From contig NC_081555.1 in the NCBI RefSeq assembly GCF_963082655.1, positions 29,435,266 to 29,499,265 of the forward strand: DNA of 64,000 nucleotides. Reading direction: 5' to 3'. Shown here piece by piece: positions 46,201 to 58,009 of the stretch. Source of the DNA: Stomoxys calcitrans. Lineage: Eukaryota > Arthropoda > Insecta > Diptera > Muscidae. The notes below the pieces were generated by a model. The model had not been told where the DNA came from. It saw only the letters and a list, made by a program, of their open reading frames with translations, and made no database searches. Numbering within the stretch: the first letter of the stretch is position 1; the number at the start of each line of letters is the position of its first letter. Position numbers and translations under genes: made by a program.

Positions 46201-49200
46201 ATGGAAACTGTTGCAACTGGAGGAGTTGCTAATGATTCAGCCAATAGTTCTTCAGTATTTTCTTCCTCATGTGGGGAAATAACAACATCAGCAAGAATAG
46301 CCACTGTTTTTTCTTCTTTCGCCAAAGTTTCTGCTTTAGAACTTAGTTTTTCTTTGTGACGTTCATCGATTTTCTTTAACTCGGCATCGATTTTAGCCAA
46401 CACCAAATCCTTGCCATCATTAGCCCCTTCATCATTATCGGTTGTAATAACTTCCAAATTTTCCTTATCATCGATAACTAATTGGTCATTTGAAGATTGC
46501 GATTCTTCGGTGAATTGCAGAGGAGCACTTAGTTCACAATCGGCTTTGTTATCCAAAGATTCAGGCTCTGTTGTTATGGGAACTATATCCTCGATTTCTG
46601 GGACAAGTTCCTCATCATGTTCAGGATCTTCTTCAATCTCATTGGTAGCATCATCGTTAACAGAAGCGTTATTATCCATTGAAATGGTTTCACTTTCCTC
46701 CATGGCCAGCTCATCTTCTTCCTGATCATCTTCCAATGCAGCAACTTGGCTGGCATTTGTTTTTCTTCCTTCATCAGCTACTTTCTTATCTTTGGCAACT
46801 GCCAAAACATTGTCATCATTCTCTAGACTTTCTGATTCGGACACTTTAAGCACTTGTTTGGCCAGATCATCAGATTGTGCAGATAACTCTTCCTCTTGAT
46901 TCTCAATTGTCTCAATTAATTTCAAAGATTCTTCTTTATCTTCCTTCTGGTCCTGGATCCCTTCTTCCTCTTCCTCCTCTTCCTCAACCACCAGGGGTGT
47001 TAATTTATCATCCGAGCTTAAGCTATTACCATCATCCTGACTGATTGATTTTCTTTCATCAACACTTTCGTCAAATCTCAATGTACCTTCTTTCAAGGAT
47101 TCATTTGAATAGGTATCGTCCAATAAGCGATCATCGTTTTCCTTGGTTTCCTCTGACGAGGTTGCTGCTGAGGAGGTAGTGGCATTGGCAGTGTCACGGC
47201 CCACCACCTTCTGAACAATGTTGCCCAGTTTGGGATCTTCTTCAATGCCAAGATTATTTTCCAGAAATTTTGGCTTTTTATAGAACTGTTTAACACTAAT
47301 TTCGGAAACACCTTCACTAACCAACTCTGAGGGACTTAAGGAGGCGGCTTTTTCTGAACCCGAGGCCACAGACGGTGGTGAATTTGCAGCTGCAGGGGTC
47401 AATGGCGTCCGCTTTGCCGTCTCTGCAATTTCTGCATCATTCTCAGTAATCATTGAACCAGTGTCCACTGTTAAGGGCTTGGGCAGCTCCTTTTCCATTT
47501 CCTCATCTTTAGGTTTAGTGTTTTCTGTTGCCTCACCGGATTTCTTAGCTTCCGCAGAATTAGCTGTTTTTACTGTTGCAGCCAAAATTGACGGCTTGGA
47601 ATTTTCTTTTTGATCTTTTTCGGCTACAAATTCATCTATCTCCATATTGGTTTTCTCAATTTTAATATGAGCCAATGCTATATCATCGGTACTGCTAGAA
47701 GAAGTGCTGTCCTTGGAGTCTTCTTCGTCCTCGGGACTTGGTACAGTTGTTTTGGAACTACTGGCTTGATTTGTTTTCAGCAGACTTCTGGTTTGAGAAG
47801 CTACACGTCGTCGCTTTGGTTCTGTGGATGAAGTAGCGGCGGCCGATGATGTTCGCACTGGTGAGTTTTGTTTGGTTTGTCGGGTGGCTCTTGTGGAGGG
47901 TGATGCGTTGGAGGTGGATGTGACTGTGGTTAAGGTTGTAGCTGAATTTGATTTGCGAGTACCCCAACGTCCTTTAGCACGTACTGCAGTAGTGTTGGTA
48001 GCAGCAGCAGCTGATGTTGTTGTTGTTACAGTGGTGTTTGTTGTCTCTGTATCGATTGCTGCAGTGGTTGCTGCTGTTGTTGTTGCTGTGACTGTTGGTA
48101 TTGATGATAAAGAAGTTGTTACTGATGGTGTTGCTGCTGTGGTTTCTTCTGATGTTGTAGTATTATTGCTAACTTCCATTTCATGATCATCCAAAATCTC
48201 CTGCTTGATTTTAATATTTGCCAATATATTGCTAGTCGCCTCCTCATTGACAGAACTATCTATGGTAGCTGTGGTTGTTTGCGACCCCTGCATGGGTTCA
48301 TCACCATCAATTTCTGGATCGCGTACCTCAATTTTAATATATTTTGGTCCAGGTTCATCACATGAAGCTCTGTTATTTGTGGCGGTCATGTCGGTTTCAG
48401 TTTCTGAACGTTTACGCTTGGCAACCGGCTCAATAATGGGCATTGGCATTTTCACACGATTATTGCCACGGTTTCTATTCCTACCAATAGCCGGAGGTGT
48501 CTCAGAGCGTGTGGTGACACCACTGCCACCTGTTGTTTGACGTTGTCTTGTTATTCTGGTAGTTGAGGACAAATTTTCCTGACTGGCAGTGGATTTGCGA
48601 GTCAAACGATTAGTTGTTGTCGAATTGTTTGATGAAGAGGGTGGGGAGGAGGTGGTGGCTTTGCCGGAATCTTTCGTTTCCTTGGAATCTTTTGTTTCTT
48701 TAGTATCTTTTGTTGGCTCCTTAGAGTCTTTAGACGACTCTTTGGTGGTGCTACTGTCCTTTTTCTCTTCCTTTGGTTTATCTTCTTTTGTGTCAAAGAC
48801 TTCTTTTTTAATATCTTTTTCCTTCTCCTTTTCTTTTTCTTTTTCCTTCTCTTTTTCTTTTTCCTTTTCTTTTTCTTTTTCCTTCTCTTTTTCTTTATCT
48901 TTATCTTTTTCCTTTTCTTTTTCTTTTTCCTTCTCCTTTTCTTTCTCTTTTTCCTTTTCTTTCTCTTTTTCCTTTTCTACTTCTTGCTGTTCTTTTGCTT
49001 CTTTATGATCTTTAATGGATTTCCGACCTCTGATTCCTGCCGGTTTCTTGCCTGTTGACGAGGTGCTGCTTTCTTCACCTTCACTATGATTGGACTCTGT
49101 GTTATCCAGAGGTTCTTTTTTTATTACCACCCCCGACGACGAGGAGCCGGGAGAAGGTAATAGTAAAGGGGAATTTCTGGTAACACGTTGCTGAAATGTT

Positions 49201-49466
49201 TTTGTTTCAATGGAAGTATCTCCACCTTTCTCCCCTCCAGATGCAGTGGCAGTGGATGATGCTGACTCTGTTGATTTGTTTGTTCCCGAGCTATTTGAAT
49301 TTGATGCACTGTTTGTTGAGTTGCTTTTGGTGTCCAATGACTTTACCGTTCCTGTTGCTGATGCTGTCGTCGTTCCTGTCCCCGTTGCTGCCAATGCTGT
49401 TGGAGCATTGTCTGCCTTCGTCCCTTGAGCTGTCGATGATGTCGATGCTGCCTTACGTGTGGACAT
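43264..49466 (-). CDS. Large acidic, Lys/Glu-repeat protein with SUMO-type motifs (unnamed)
   Basis: The exons are 45882-49466 (1195 codons, phase 0), 43630-44310 (227 codons, phase 0 at both ends) and 43264-43533 (89 codons plus stop), giving a 1511-aa model. The start MSTRKAASTSS was taken from the first ATG of the long exon. Features: Ser/Thr-rich N-terminus; (KE)n tract at about residues 160-222; Arg-rich segment near 290-345; several psi-K-x-E SUMO-type sites (VVIKKEP, YIKIEV, NIKIKQEI, HIKIEK); basic KGRWGTRKSN and PKRRRVASQ; a compact, probably conserved block at about 718-750 (SVKQFYKKPKFLENNLGIEE); and a long acidic Glu/Asp region to about 1195. Exon 2 has polyQ runs and the compact TGTLKTIIKLNRN and RQSLKMTFQKSRGRAHG segments. 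No catalytic domain is visible; probably nuclear. The last exon is Asn-rich and may be an alternative end. I do not recognise the gene. Confidence 0.85.
44500..44640 (-). repeat. LINE 3'-end fragment in the large intron
   Basis: 'cttaggttaggttgaaaaaa' and 'gggtgcagatattaatccgt' match the tail region of the LINE at 10741-10860. It lies inside the intron 44311-45881. Confidence 0.7.
44765..45700 (+). repeat. Family G repeat in the large intron
   Basis: It starts 'ctgaaccgggcccgccccac' and continues as about seven modules of 110-120 bp with 'cctttcatttgagccccata' and 'ttggatatcagattcgtatt'. It lacks the SINE-derived head segment seen at 5955-6012. Confidence 0.75.
48806..48985 (-). repeat. Coding Lys-Glu dipeptide repeat
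   Basis: About 60 codons of alternating AAA/AAG and GAA/GAG with a few Asp, encoding (KE)n in the 1195-codon exon. Such charged tracts form long single alpha-helices or disordered linkers. Confidence 0.85.
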
Positions 49467-51250
49467 GGTAAATTAGATTCTACTGTTTTGTTGTTCTCAA
49501 AGATTTCCGAAATAAAAATCGGATCAACAAAATAAGGGTGTTTGGTCCCGCTGATTTTCCATCACGTTATCTAAAATAGAGAATAAGAGAGGGAGAGAGA
49601 GGAGGCGTTAAAGAAATTCAATCGTAGCTTTTATACTGCAAATAAAATACAATGTATGATTCCATTATTTATGTCTAATGAATTTGATTTTTGTTTTGAT
49701 GTTGCCCACTCGTTTTATTTGCAAACTAGCGATGACAGGCTAAGACTGCATTATGCCAACTGTTGTTGTAGTTTACCCTCTGCAAACGAAAATTCAAAGT
49801 CATTGATATGCCAACACACTCATACAAACACACATCCCCCAACAACGCATCACATAAAAGTAAACATTTACAAAAGTAAACCCACAAACACACATAAGTA
49901 CATATTTAAAACATTGAATGTTGGATGCTGATTGCTTGCCTGTCTGTCTTGCCGTTTTATGCTCGCTCGGGGGATAGTGCTCACTTGCCAAACAAAGAAG
50001 CAGCATAGCAGCAGTATGCGTTCGTTCGTTCTTCTAGCTGTTGCTTGTCTTTGGTTTTACGTTTTATTTTTGCTACTTTAGCGAACTCCTTGAAACCGGT
50101 TCTTGGTGTGAGTTTGTTGTCAGCTAGCTACATAGCCACCACTCCAACATGGATGGAGTTCAATTTATGTGGAGCTTTAAATGTGAAGTTTTGTAAAATG
50201 TGTGTTTTGACAGTCACAGAGAGTACCATAAACAACAACAACATATCCAGCCATAGACATTCGTGTTTAAAACGAAGTGGAAAATATTGGTAGACATCTG
50301 TGGATGATGGGGGTAAAGAACATGACAAACATCAGTGGGTCAAACGAAGGATTTTTACTATGCGTAACCAACTACAGGTTTAAAGGATGTTCGCTGTCTC
50401 CGATAAATGGAACGAAAGAAGAATAAGAAAATAATTTTCAGGTGAGTAAAGAGATAGAAAGAACTTTATGTAATACATGTGAGTGAGTTTCACTAACAAC
50501 TACAATGGTAATAGCAACAACTTCAATTCAGAGAGACAGAGAGAGAAAGATTAAACGAAAGATTAAAACTACATTCACGGTGTTGAAACTTTTGCAAGGA
50601 GCAAAAATCATTACTAGGGATATCAACCACCGTCTTAAGCAAACACTTGTAACTTTCTTAAGGATGAAGTTGGTTAAATATTTTTATATCATAAAAGATA
50701 AACACAGTTTTGTCTATAATTTTATTCACTTTCACTACGATGTGTACCTATACCTAGTTCTGCAAATACAGTGTTGCCAGATGTATACTGGCGGTATTAC
50801 TGAAAAGCAGGAATCAAATTAGAATAAAAAAAACTAATGAAATTCTTCAAAACGTGAACTGTTTCGTTTTAGAGTGTTGAATAATGCAATCGTGGCTGGG
50901 ATTCAAATACTGAGGAGAACAACAAACAAATTGTAGATCTTGTTAGCTATGCCCTCAATTAAACTTCACGAAGTGGCAATGTTCAACGGCAATATTTGGC
51001 TTTAAAAAGGAGGAAACATAGACAGGAAACTTAACTGGAAGTACAACAAACATTCAGGTACGTACAGAGAAAACTCAAATATGTTGACCAATATGTAGAA
51101 GAGCCTGAATAGAATGAAGGTTCATTAGCACTGCCAACATTTAGCTAGTATGGTTGTCAGTGTTGTAGGGGAACTGCAATATAAAGATATTACAACAGGT
51201 TCAACGGATGTTGCATAAATTAGGCTATGAGAATGACGTCTGACGTAAAC
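49467..51250. other. Upstream region of the large gene; no other gene recognised
   Basis: Probably the 5' UTR and promoter of the minus-strand gene. A possible UTR splice acceptor (minus strand 'ctctattttag') is at about 49574. (CA)-rich and GAGA-type runs are at 49580-49610 and 49810-49900. No TATA box is obvious. Confidence 0.4.
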
Positions 51251-51254
51251 ATGT

Positions 51255-51570
51255 TTGTCCGGTGTGGGGTGTGTAACGGGCTCTGGACAACTGTGCCCTC
51301 TGCAAGATTATCGAGAAGGTACAGGCTACCGAGGCAATGCTGATCTCTTGAGCAAGGAGGAAGGCCCGAGAGAGGCCATACTCGTATGTCGAGCAAACAA
51401 AGACTGCCCTAAGACTGAGAGAATCAGGAACTGCTGCGTATTATTTACCAGGGGAATCCATTATTGTTGTTGTTGTTCTATCAGTGTGTTGTACACTGAG
51501 GCGGCAGCTATCGGGTCAATCCGGTACGTACAGCGGGCTGCCATGGGATTGATCCATTCTTCTTGACTGG
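51255..51570 (-). repeat. LINE 5' module and flanking debris
   Basis: 51475-51560 is the complement of the 5' module of the jockey-like LINE (26875-26950): 'agtgtgttgtacactgaggc' and 'ccggtacgtacagcgggctg'. The left part has no clear assignment. Confidence 0.5.
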
Positions 51571-51654
51571 TTAGTTGTTGTTTTTGAGGATAGGAATTTC
51601 TGGTTTGGCGGTGATTCTCCAAAACCTATAGATCTAAATTAGTTGGGGACATCG

Positions 51655-51852
51655 GGGCCACCGTAGCGCATAGGTTAGCATGTGCTCCTATGACGCCGAA
51701 CGCCTGGGTTTGAATTCTGGTGAGAATATCAGAAAAAATGTTCAGCGCAGAAGCCATGTGAAAACTCCTCCCCAAAGAGGTATTGCACTGCAGCACGTCG
51801 TTCGAAATCGTCTATAGAAATTAGGTTCCTTATCAATGAGCTTAAACTTGGG
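51655..51852 (+). repeat. SINE copy, 3' truncated
   Basis: ACCGTAGCGCATAGGTTAGC head and GGGTTTGAATTCTGG B box. It stops after 'gagcttaaacttgg', 21 bp before the next SINE. Confidence 0.82.
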
Positions 51853-51872
51853 TCTAAATTGAATGGGAACAC

Positions 51873-52203
51873 CGGGGCCACGATAGCGCAGATATTAGCA
51901 TGTCCGCCTATGACGCCCAACGCTTGGGTTCGAATTCTGGTGAGAACATCTGAAACAAATTTGTCAGCAGTGGTTTTCTCCTCCTAATGCTGGCTACATT
52001 TAGTTACTATAGCATGTATAGAAAAAAATGTCTCCCCATAGAGGTGCCGCACTGCAACACGCCGTTCGGAATCGGCTATAAAAATTAGGTCCCTTATCAA
52101 TGAGCTTAAATTTGAATCGAAGAGCACTCATTGATATGTGAGAATTTTGCCTCTCTTACCTCTGTTCCTTAACAAATGTTCATAGAAAAATTTGCATTTG
52201 CCC
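51873..52203 (+). repeat. SINE copy, tandem to the previous one
   Basis: Intact B box GGGTTCGAATTCTGG. It is preceded by 'ctaaattgaatgggaacacc', which also precedes the copy at 52771, suggesting an extended 5' head. Confidence 0.85.
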
Positions 52204-52239
52204 CGGGGCAGTAGTATTCATTTAGATCTTTGGAACAAA

Positions 52240-52560
52240 CGAATCATGTCTTCGCGACTCTGAAGATACTGAAGACGATGTTAATGCGGGAGCAGCGTTC
52301 CGTTCGGACTGTCACGTTATGCGTGGAAAGGCGGCGCTAATCGCTGTAGCGTTGGGCCTTATGGAGCGAGACTAGTCAATGTGGACAACGTGGTGGCCGA
52401 CGAGCTGGCCAGGTATGGATCGCTGACAAACGCGTATCGAGCTACGGAATTAGTGAGCCTCCCTGTGCGAATTTCCTACGACGACCGCGCGCCTATGGCC
52501 AAATTTTCCGCGAAAGAGGCCATTGCTTATCCTGGGGTTGAAGAAGCATGATTTGGGACC
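52240..52560 (+). pseudogene. LINE RNase H remnant
   Basis: Translation near 52350-52500 gives GPYGARLVNVDNVVADELAR followed by YGSLTNAYRATELVSLPVRI, matching the C-terminal end of an RNase H domain in R1/Loa-like LINEs. The left part is frame-broken. Confidence 0.6.
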
Positions 52561-52770
52561 ACTGATATGTTTTCCGAATGTTCTTTAACACATCAGTTCT
52601 GTGATGTTGCGAAGGACAAAAGGGGTCTGGGCAAAAATAGATTTTCAGAAATTATTTGACAAATTTTGGATTTTTAAGAAAATTTCTTAAAAAACAAAAA
52701 CCCAAAGAAGCAGTCTGCTGGTAGCCATTTTTGTAGCGGATTGTAAACTTCGGTATAAATTGAATGGGAA

Positions 52771-53066
52771 CACCGGGGCCACCGTAGCGCAGAGGTTAAC
52801 ATGTCCGCCTATGATGCTTAACGCCTGGTTTCGACTCCTGGCGGTGGTTTTCCCCTCCTAATGCTGGCAACATTTGTGAGGTTTTATGCCATGTAAAACT
52901 TCTCTTCAAAGAGGTGTCGCACTGCGGCACGCCGTTCGGACTCTGCTATAAAAAGGAGGCCCCTTAGCATTGAGCTTAAACTTGAATCGGAGCAACTCAT
53001 TGATGTATGAGAAAGTTTGCCCCTGTTCCTTAGTGGAATGTTCATGGGCAAAATTTGCATTTGCAT
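52771..53066 (+). repeat. SINE copy
   Basis: ACCGTAGCGCAGAGGTTAAC A box and CTGGTTTCGACTCCTGG B box, full body and tail 'gggcaaaatttgcatttgca'. Same upstream 'taaattgaatgggaacaccg' as the copy at 51873. Confidence 0.87.
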
Positions 53067-53281
53067 GGACCATTTTAGGATTTTTTTAGATTTAATAGAG
53101 TTTGTAAGGGCTAGAATCGCTCACCAGGATCTAGTTAAAATCGTTATCTACGACAAGTTCTAAGAGAATTTTCGATGTTGTTGTTATTGTAGTAGTCAGG
53201 TGGGCAAGCTCGTTCCGAACCATGGGACTGATCGCCTCGGGAACGTCATGAACATTGGTCAATCGCAAATGCAAACTAGCC

Positions 53282-53443
53282 TATGAACATTTCATTTAGG
53301 AACAGGGGCAAACTTCTCACTTATCATTGAGTGTTGTCGGATTCAAGTTTAAGCTCAATGATAAGTGGCCTCCTTTTTATAAACGATTCTGAACGGTGTA
53401 CCGCAGTGCTACACCTCTTTGGGGAAAAGTTTTTACATGGCTG
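53282..53443 (-). repeat. SINE 3' half
   Basis: Tail 'ctatgaacatttcatttagg' through 'acctctttggggaaaagttt'. The tRNA-like head is missing. Confidence 0.75.
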
Positions 53444-53451
53444 CCAAACCA

Positions 53452-54030
53452 TTTTTATAACCTCCATCATAGGATTGGGGTATACTAATTTCGTCATTCC
53501 GTTTCTAACTCATCGAAATGTTGATCTGAGACCTAACAAAGTCTTATATTCTTGATCGTGTTGACATTCTTAGTCAGTTAAGCCATGTCCGTCCGTCTGT
53601 CGAAATCACGATATCAGTCGAACGCTTAAAGCCAGCCGCTGATGCAGGTCGCTGGGGATTGGAAATGGGCCAAAGCGGTTTAAATTTGGATAAAGCTCCC
53701 ATAAAAACCGGTCTCACGATTTGACATTTTGAGCCCCTGGAAACCACAAATTTTGTGCGGTTTGTCTACGTGGTTTTGTGTACGTGGTGTTCTGTTACGA
53801 CTTCCAACAACTGTGCCAATACGGTCCAAATCGGTCTATAACCTGATATAGCTCCTATATAACCCGATATACCGATTTGACATCTTGAGTCCCTGCAATC
53901 CGCTTTTTTCCGATTTGGCTTAAATTTTGCATGTAGTCTTCTGTTGCGACTTCCAAGAACTGTGGCAAGTACGGTTAAAATCGGTCTTTGAGCTGATATA
54001 GCTCTCATATAAACGGATCTCACGATTCCC
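53452..54030 (-). repeat. Family B element (partial)
   Basis: The end 'ataacctccatcataggatt' plus 'gtatactaatttcgtcattc', the word 'gccatgtccgtccgtctgtc', and three units with 'acggtccaaatcggtctata'. It is cut at about 54030. Confidence 0.75.
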
Positions 54031-54039
54031 ACCAGAGGC

Positions 54040-55395
54040 GCGTCGTTCACCCAGCCAATTCAGGCCTCTACATACCGCCAGAATGACAAGAGAACTAAGT
54101 GCATGGAGCGATTACAGGTGCAGAAAGAGGTGTTTGCCAACTATTCTGTGACTTCTTCTCTCAATTGCGGGGCTGTGACCCAAAAAGTGTTCAATTGTCT
54201 GCAACTTTTTGTCTGCCCCAGGATAAGCGACGCCCTGTTAAGCGATTTACACGGCCATAGGGCCTTAGCCACCCTGTAATCCACAACATCAAGCCTAGGT
54301 TCATTCGCGCGGTCATGGTAGAAAGCATCAATCTTACCAAAAAACTCACACAAGAAAGGTTAAATTGAGCGCGGTCCACGCTCAAAGCGACTCAAAAAAA
54401 AAATGCTAGTTTTTCCAATAGCCACTTCAGCACTATTCTTTGACATTTAGCTTAAAAATTTGTCCATCCTATGATTTCCTTTGTAAATAGCTTAGCTCAA
54501 GTTGTAAACAAACCATTCTCAATTCAAAACTAAAACAGTTTTCCTTCTCTTAAAGTAGCCACCATTTTCAGCAATCACAATAAGTCTTAACATACCTTCC
54601 AACACAAATACATTTTTAAAATCCAATTATTATCTCTTTAAATCAAAGTATTATTGCCCAGCCGGCAGCCCAATTGTCATGCCGTCATAGAAGCGGCTAA
54701 CGTACTCTACTCTACTCATTCATGTATCACACATTGGGAAACGCTGAAATGAAATCATAACAAGTATACGCACTAATGTGTCATTTCTCAGTGGCGACAC
54801 ACTAACAGCCCATGCTTACTTAACATATAATATGGAGCAATGAGCAACCAAAACAAAAAAAAACAGATGTCTGAAATAGACTAAAAATTGTGTGTGTCCA
54901 CAATCACACACATACCTTCAGTTACTTCCTTAAACATTCAACAATCCATTGTTGATTTGGTAGGTCAGGTTTATCAACAGATGCTGCTGCTGCTGCCGCC
55001 ATCACTACCAACCACACTGATGTGTGTGTTAAGATCTAGGATGAAAATGGAAAAAAAAGGCCAAGAAAAAGGAGCAAAAAACAGCAAATAGGGGTAGTTT
55101 ACATTTTTTTACAGGATTTTCCTTTTTTTCCCCAGCAACAACATCCTAGTTATTGTGCAAGTCGTCTGTGGGTTTGTTTTGATTTTTCATAAATGGGTTT
55201 ATGGTGGAGTGTTCTGTGTGGTTTGTTAAAAAAATGAGATTGCGAAGGGCGCAAAATAATGTAGCTTAACCCCTATAATATCAATTCCTTAATGGAGATG
55301 CTGCAGATTTAAGAGTGCTAGGAAAGTTTATTTTTAAGGGGAATTATAAATATTAGAAAAAACGCAAATATTAGGTCAGTTTTAGGTCAAAGGAA
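54040..55395. other. Mostly unrecognised; possible LINE debris at 54040-54385
   Basis: 54040-54385 is GC-richer than its surroundings, with weak LINE-like character but no catalytic motif. From 54400 to 55395 I see only unique AT-rich sequence. Confidence 0.35.
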
Positions 55396-55399
55396 AACA

Positions 55400-55883
55400 A
55401 CATTTTATGAAATTTTGTCTAGAAGCAACATTTTGCCTAAAGCTTAAATCTTGCCTGAGGACAAAATTTCTATGAAATTTTGCCTAAGGCAGACACAATT
55501 TCTATGGAATTTTGCATTTCCCTTGAGGGAAATTTTGCTTGAAGACAAATTTTCTATGAAAATTTCCCTTTTCCTTGGGGTTCATTTTGCCTAAAGACAA
55601 AATTTCTATGACATTTTCCCAGAAATTTTTCCTAAAGACAAAATTTCTAAGAAATTTTACCTACAAACAAAATTTTTATGAAATTTTGCCTAAATCCAAA
55701 TTTTCTATGAAATTTTGCCTAAATACAAATTTACTATGAAATTTTGCATTAAGACAAAATTAGTACGAAATTTTGCCTAAAGACAAAATTTCTATGCAAT
55801 TTTGCCTAAAGACAAAATTTCTATGCAATTTTGCCTAAAGACAAAATTTCTATGCAATTTTGCCTAAAGACAAAATTTCTATG
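55400..55883. repeat. ~29-bp tandem array, about 16 copies
   Basis: The unit is 'ttttgcctaaagacaaaatt' plus 'tctatgaaa'. The last four copies (55765-55880) are essentially identical, while those at 55400-55700 are diverged, which suggests recent growth at the right edge. The right edge abuts a SINE. Confidence 0.85.
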
Positions 55884-56115
55884 CAATTTGTCCATGAACA
55901 TTCCATTAAGAAACACGGGTAAACTTCTCACATATTAATGAGTGCTGTCCAATTAGTTCAATGATAAGGGACCTCCTTTTAATAGCCTTGTCCGAAAGGC
56001 GTGCCGCAGTGAGACACCTGTTTGGGGAGAAGTTTTTACATAGCATAGTACCTCACAAATGATGCCAGTATTAGGAAAGGATAAACAACGCTAAAAAAAT
56101 TTTTCTGTTTTCGCC
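55884..56115 (-). repeat. SINE copy, head truncated
   Basis: Tail 'gtccatgaacattccattaa' directly adjoins the 29-bp array. The body is present and the head is lost near 56115. Confidence 0.78.
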
Positions 56116-56149
56116 GTGAGGTTTTTTTTTAAAGTGCCAACAATGTGCC

Positions 56150-56960
56150 ATGTCCTGTCAAGTCAATATTTAAGCAAGAGCCGGTGCCGTCCGGCCTCTC
56201 ACTGAGACTCTTCATTCTCAATCCCAGACCAGCCGGTTGTACGTACCGGATTGTCTCAATGAAGTTCATTGGCAAGGTCTGACGCCTCAGTGTACAACAG
56301 ACTGCTACCAAACCTCTCCACTCGATACAGCTAATTGTATGCGACTGTAGTTATGCCATATGGAGCAATCCACTATCCGCAACGTGTGAACGCACCCGGC
56401 AGCTCTCAGCTGAGCTTCTCGTGATAATGGTGAATACGCAGCTCATTGTTCCAGTCTGTATGGTGCTTACAGTTATACCGTGCCAAGTTATTTGTGTGGT
56501 TGTCACTCGTTGAAGCCCCCCAGGAGAAGGTTGGTTGATGCCGGCTCTGTTTAACATTTACTTATCTTCTATTTCACATTCTCCAGACAGAATTGAGATC
56601 GTACCGATTATACGATTCGCATCATGGAAGCCAGAAAGCCCCCACAGGAATGACTTCTGTGATAACATAAACTTCTGCCTTATCAATCTTGCTTCTTAGT
56701 CATATCTTCAGCTTCGTTGTTAACTTGGTGTCATTCTGTACCACTATTAGAGGTCCTCCCCATACGCTACTGCAAGTTGTTACAGAATCATCAGTCAAAA
56801 CAAGGACTTCAAGTCAATTGCCGGCAGCACTTGAATAGCAGACAATGAATCTTCAATCCCATGGCAGCCGGTTATACGTACCGGATTGACCCGATGAAGT
56901 CCTTCATCGGCAAGGGCGGCCGCCTCACTGTGTACAACACACTGCTACAACAACAACAAT
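56150..56960. repeat. LINE end-module cluster
   Basis: 5'-type modules at 56225-56310 and 56860-56965 ('catggcagccggttatacgt', ending 'gctacaacaacaacaatga') and complements of the 3' module at 56160-56220 and 56370-56560. These are mosaics of jockey-like LINE ends with no coding part. Confidence 0.6.
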
Positions 56961-57109
56961 GAATCCTTGTTGACTTAATATAAGACAATTGGCCAGTAAG
57001 TGGTTAACTTTGCAACGTCTTTGTGGACTCGCTAGCAGAGCGAAAAGCATTAGAAAAAGATTCAGTCTTACTAAAATGTTACTTTACGCACTGGTACGTG
57101 CTGCCTTCT

Positions 57110-57720
57110 CAGTTTTCATAAGGATCTCCTCCATCATGGGACCAATATCGTACCAGTTCCAAGATACAGCTATGTGTTTTTTAACAAGAATCTACTTGGC
57201 TGTTGGCTGTGTGACAGCATCCATGCAAACCACCAACTAACGAATAGACAACCATCGCCTAGAGACGTCAGATTTGATTTTCACTATATACAACGAGGTT
57301 CAGTCCCACATAAGGGTGCCTTAAGGCTAGGCAGCATATCAGTTAGATTTAACTGGCGGCTAATGGGACTAAGCCGTTGGACTAGCTGGCTGAGCGGCAC
57401 ATAGTGCAATTAGATCCAGACCTGCCAAAAAGATGTTCTACAAAATGTGATCTGCTATCTGTTCAATAGTCATGCGGACCACCTCTATAATGGAATAAAG
57501 ATGCTACCAGCTCCAAGATACAGGTATAATTTGTTTAGGAAGAATCTTTTTGGCTGTATAACAGCATCCATGCAAAATACCAACTATGGAAAGGGCAACC
57601 ATCGCCCAGATATGCCAGATTGGATTTTCATGATCAATAGTGAGAAGTTCAGCCCTAAATAAGGGTGCCTTAAGGCTAAGCAGCAAATAAGCCAGGTTTA
57701 ACTGGCAACAACTGTGTGAA
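57110..57720. repeat. Diverged ~250-bp tandem duplication
   Basis: 57125-57360 and 57485-57715 align in order: 'taccagttccaagatacagc' / 'taccagctccaagatacagg', 'acagcatccatgcaaa', 'caaccatcgccta' / 'caaccatcgccca', 'taagggtgccttaaggcta', 'taactggc'. Neither copy keeps an open frame throughout. The source family is unknown. Confidence 0.75.
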
Positions 57721-58009
57721 ATTTGTTTTTGCAAACTATCTGAAGCATATAGTACTTGATGAAGGTAACCCCTCTCGGCAAACCAAAGTAGTTCCGGTTC
57801 AAGTACTTTTAGCAGATGCAGCCGCCGCAATACATATTTGGCTGGGATCTATACCAAGGTAATGGTATCCATCATGCAACCGTTTGTCTGTCCAACCAAT
57901 TACAATCCCGATTCAGATTCAGAAAACTGAATACAGAGTAGAACCCAGCAACTAAATTAAGGATGAAGAGGCAATACACTATAACAACACACACTGAGAG
58001 CACACACTG

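Noticed and set aside
48589..49008. Plus-strand open frame of Ser/Phe repeats
   Set aside because: Antisense shadow of the Lys-Glu dipeptide repeat.
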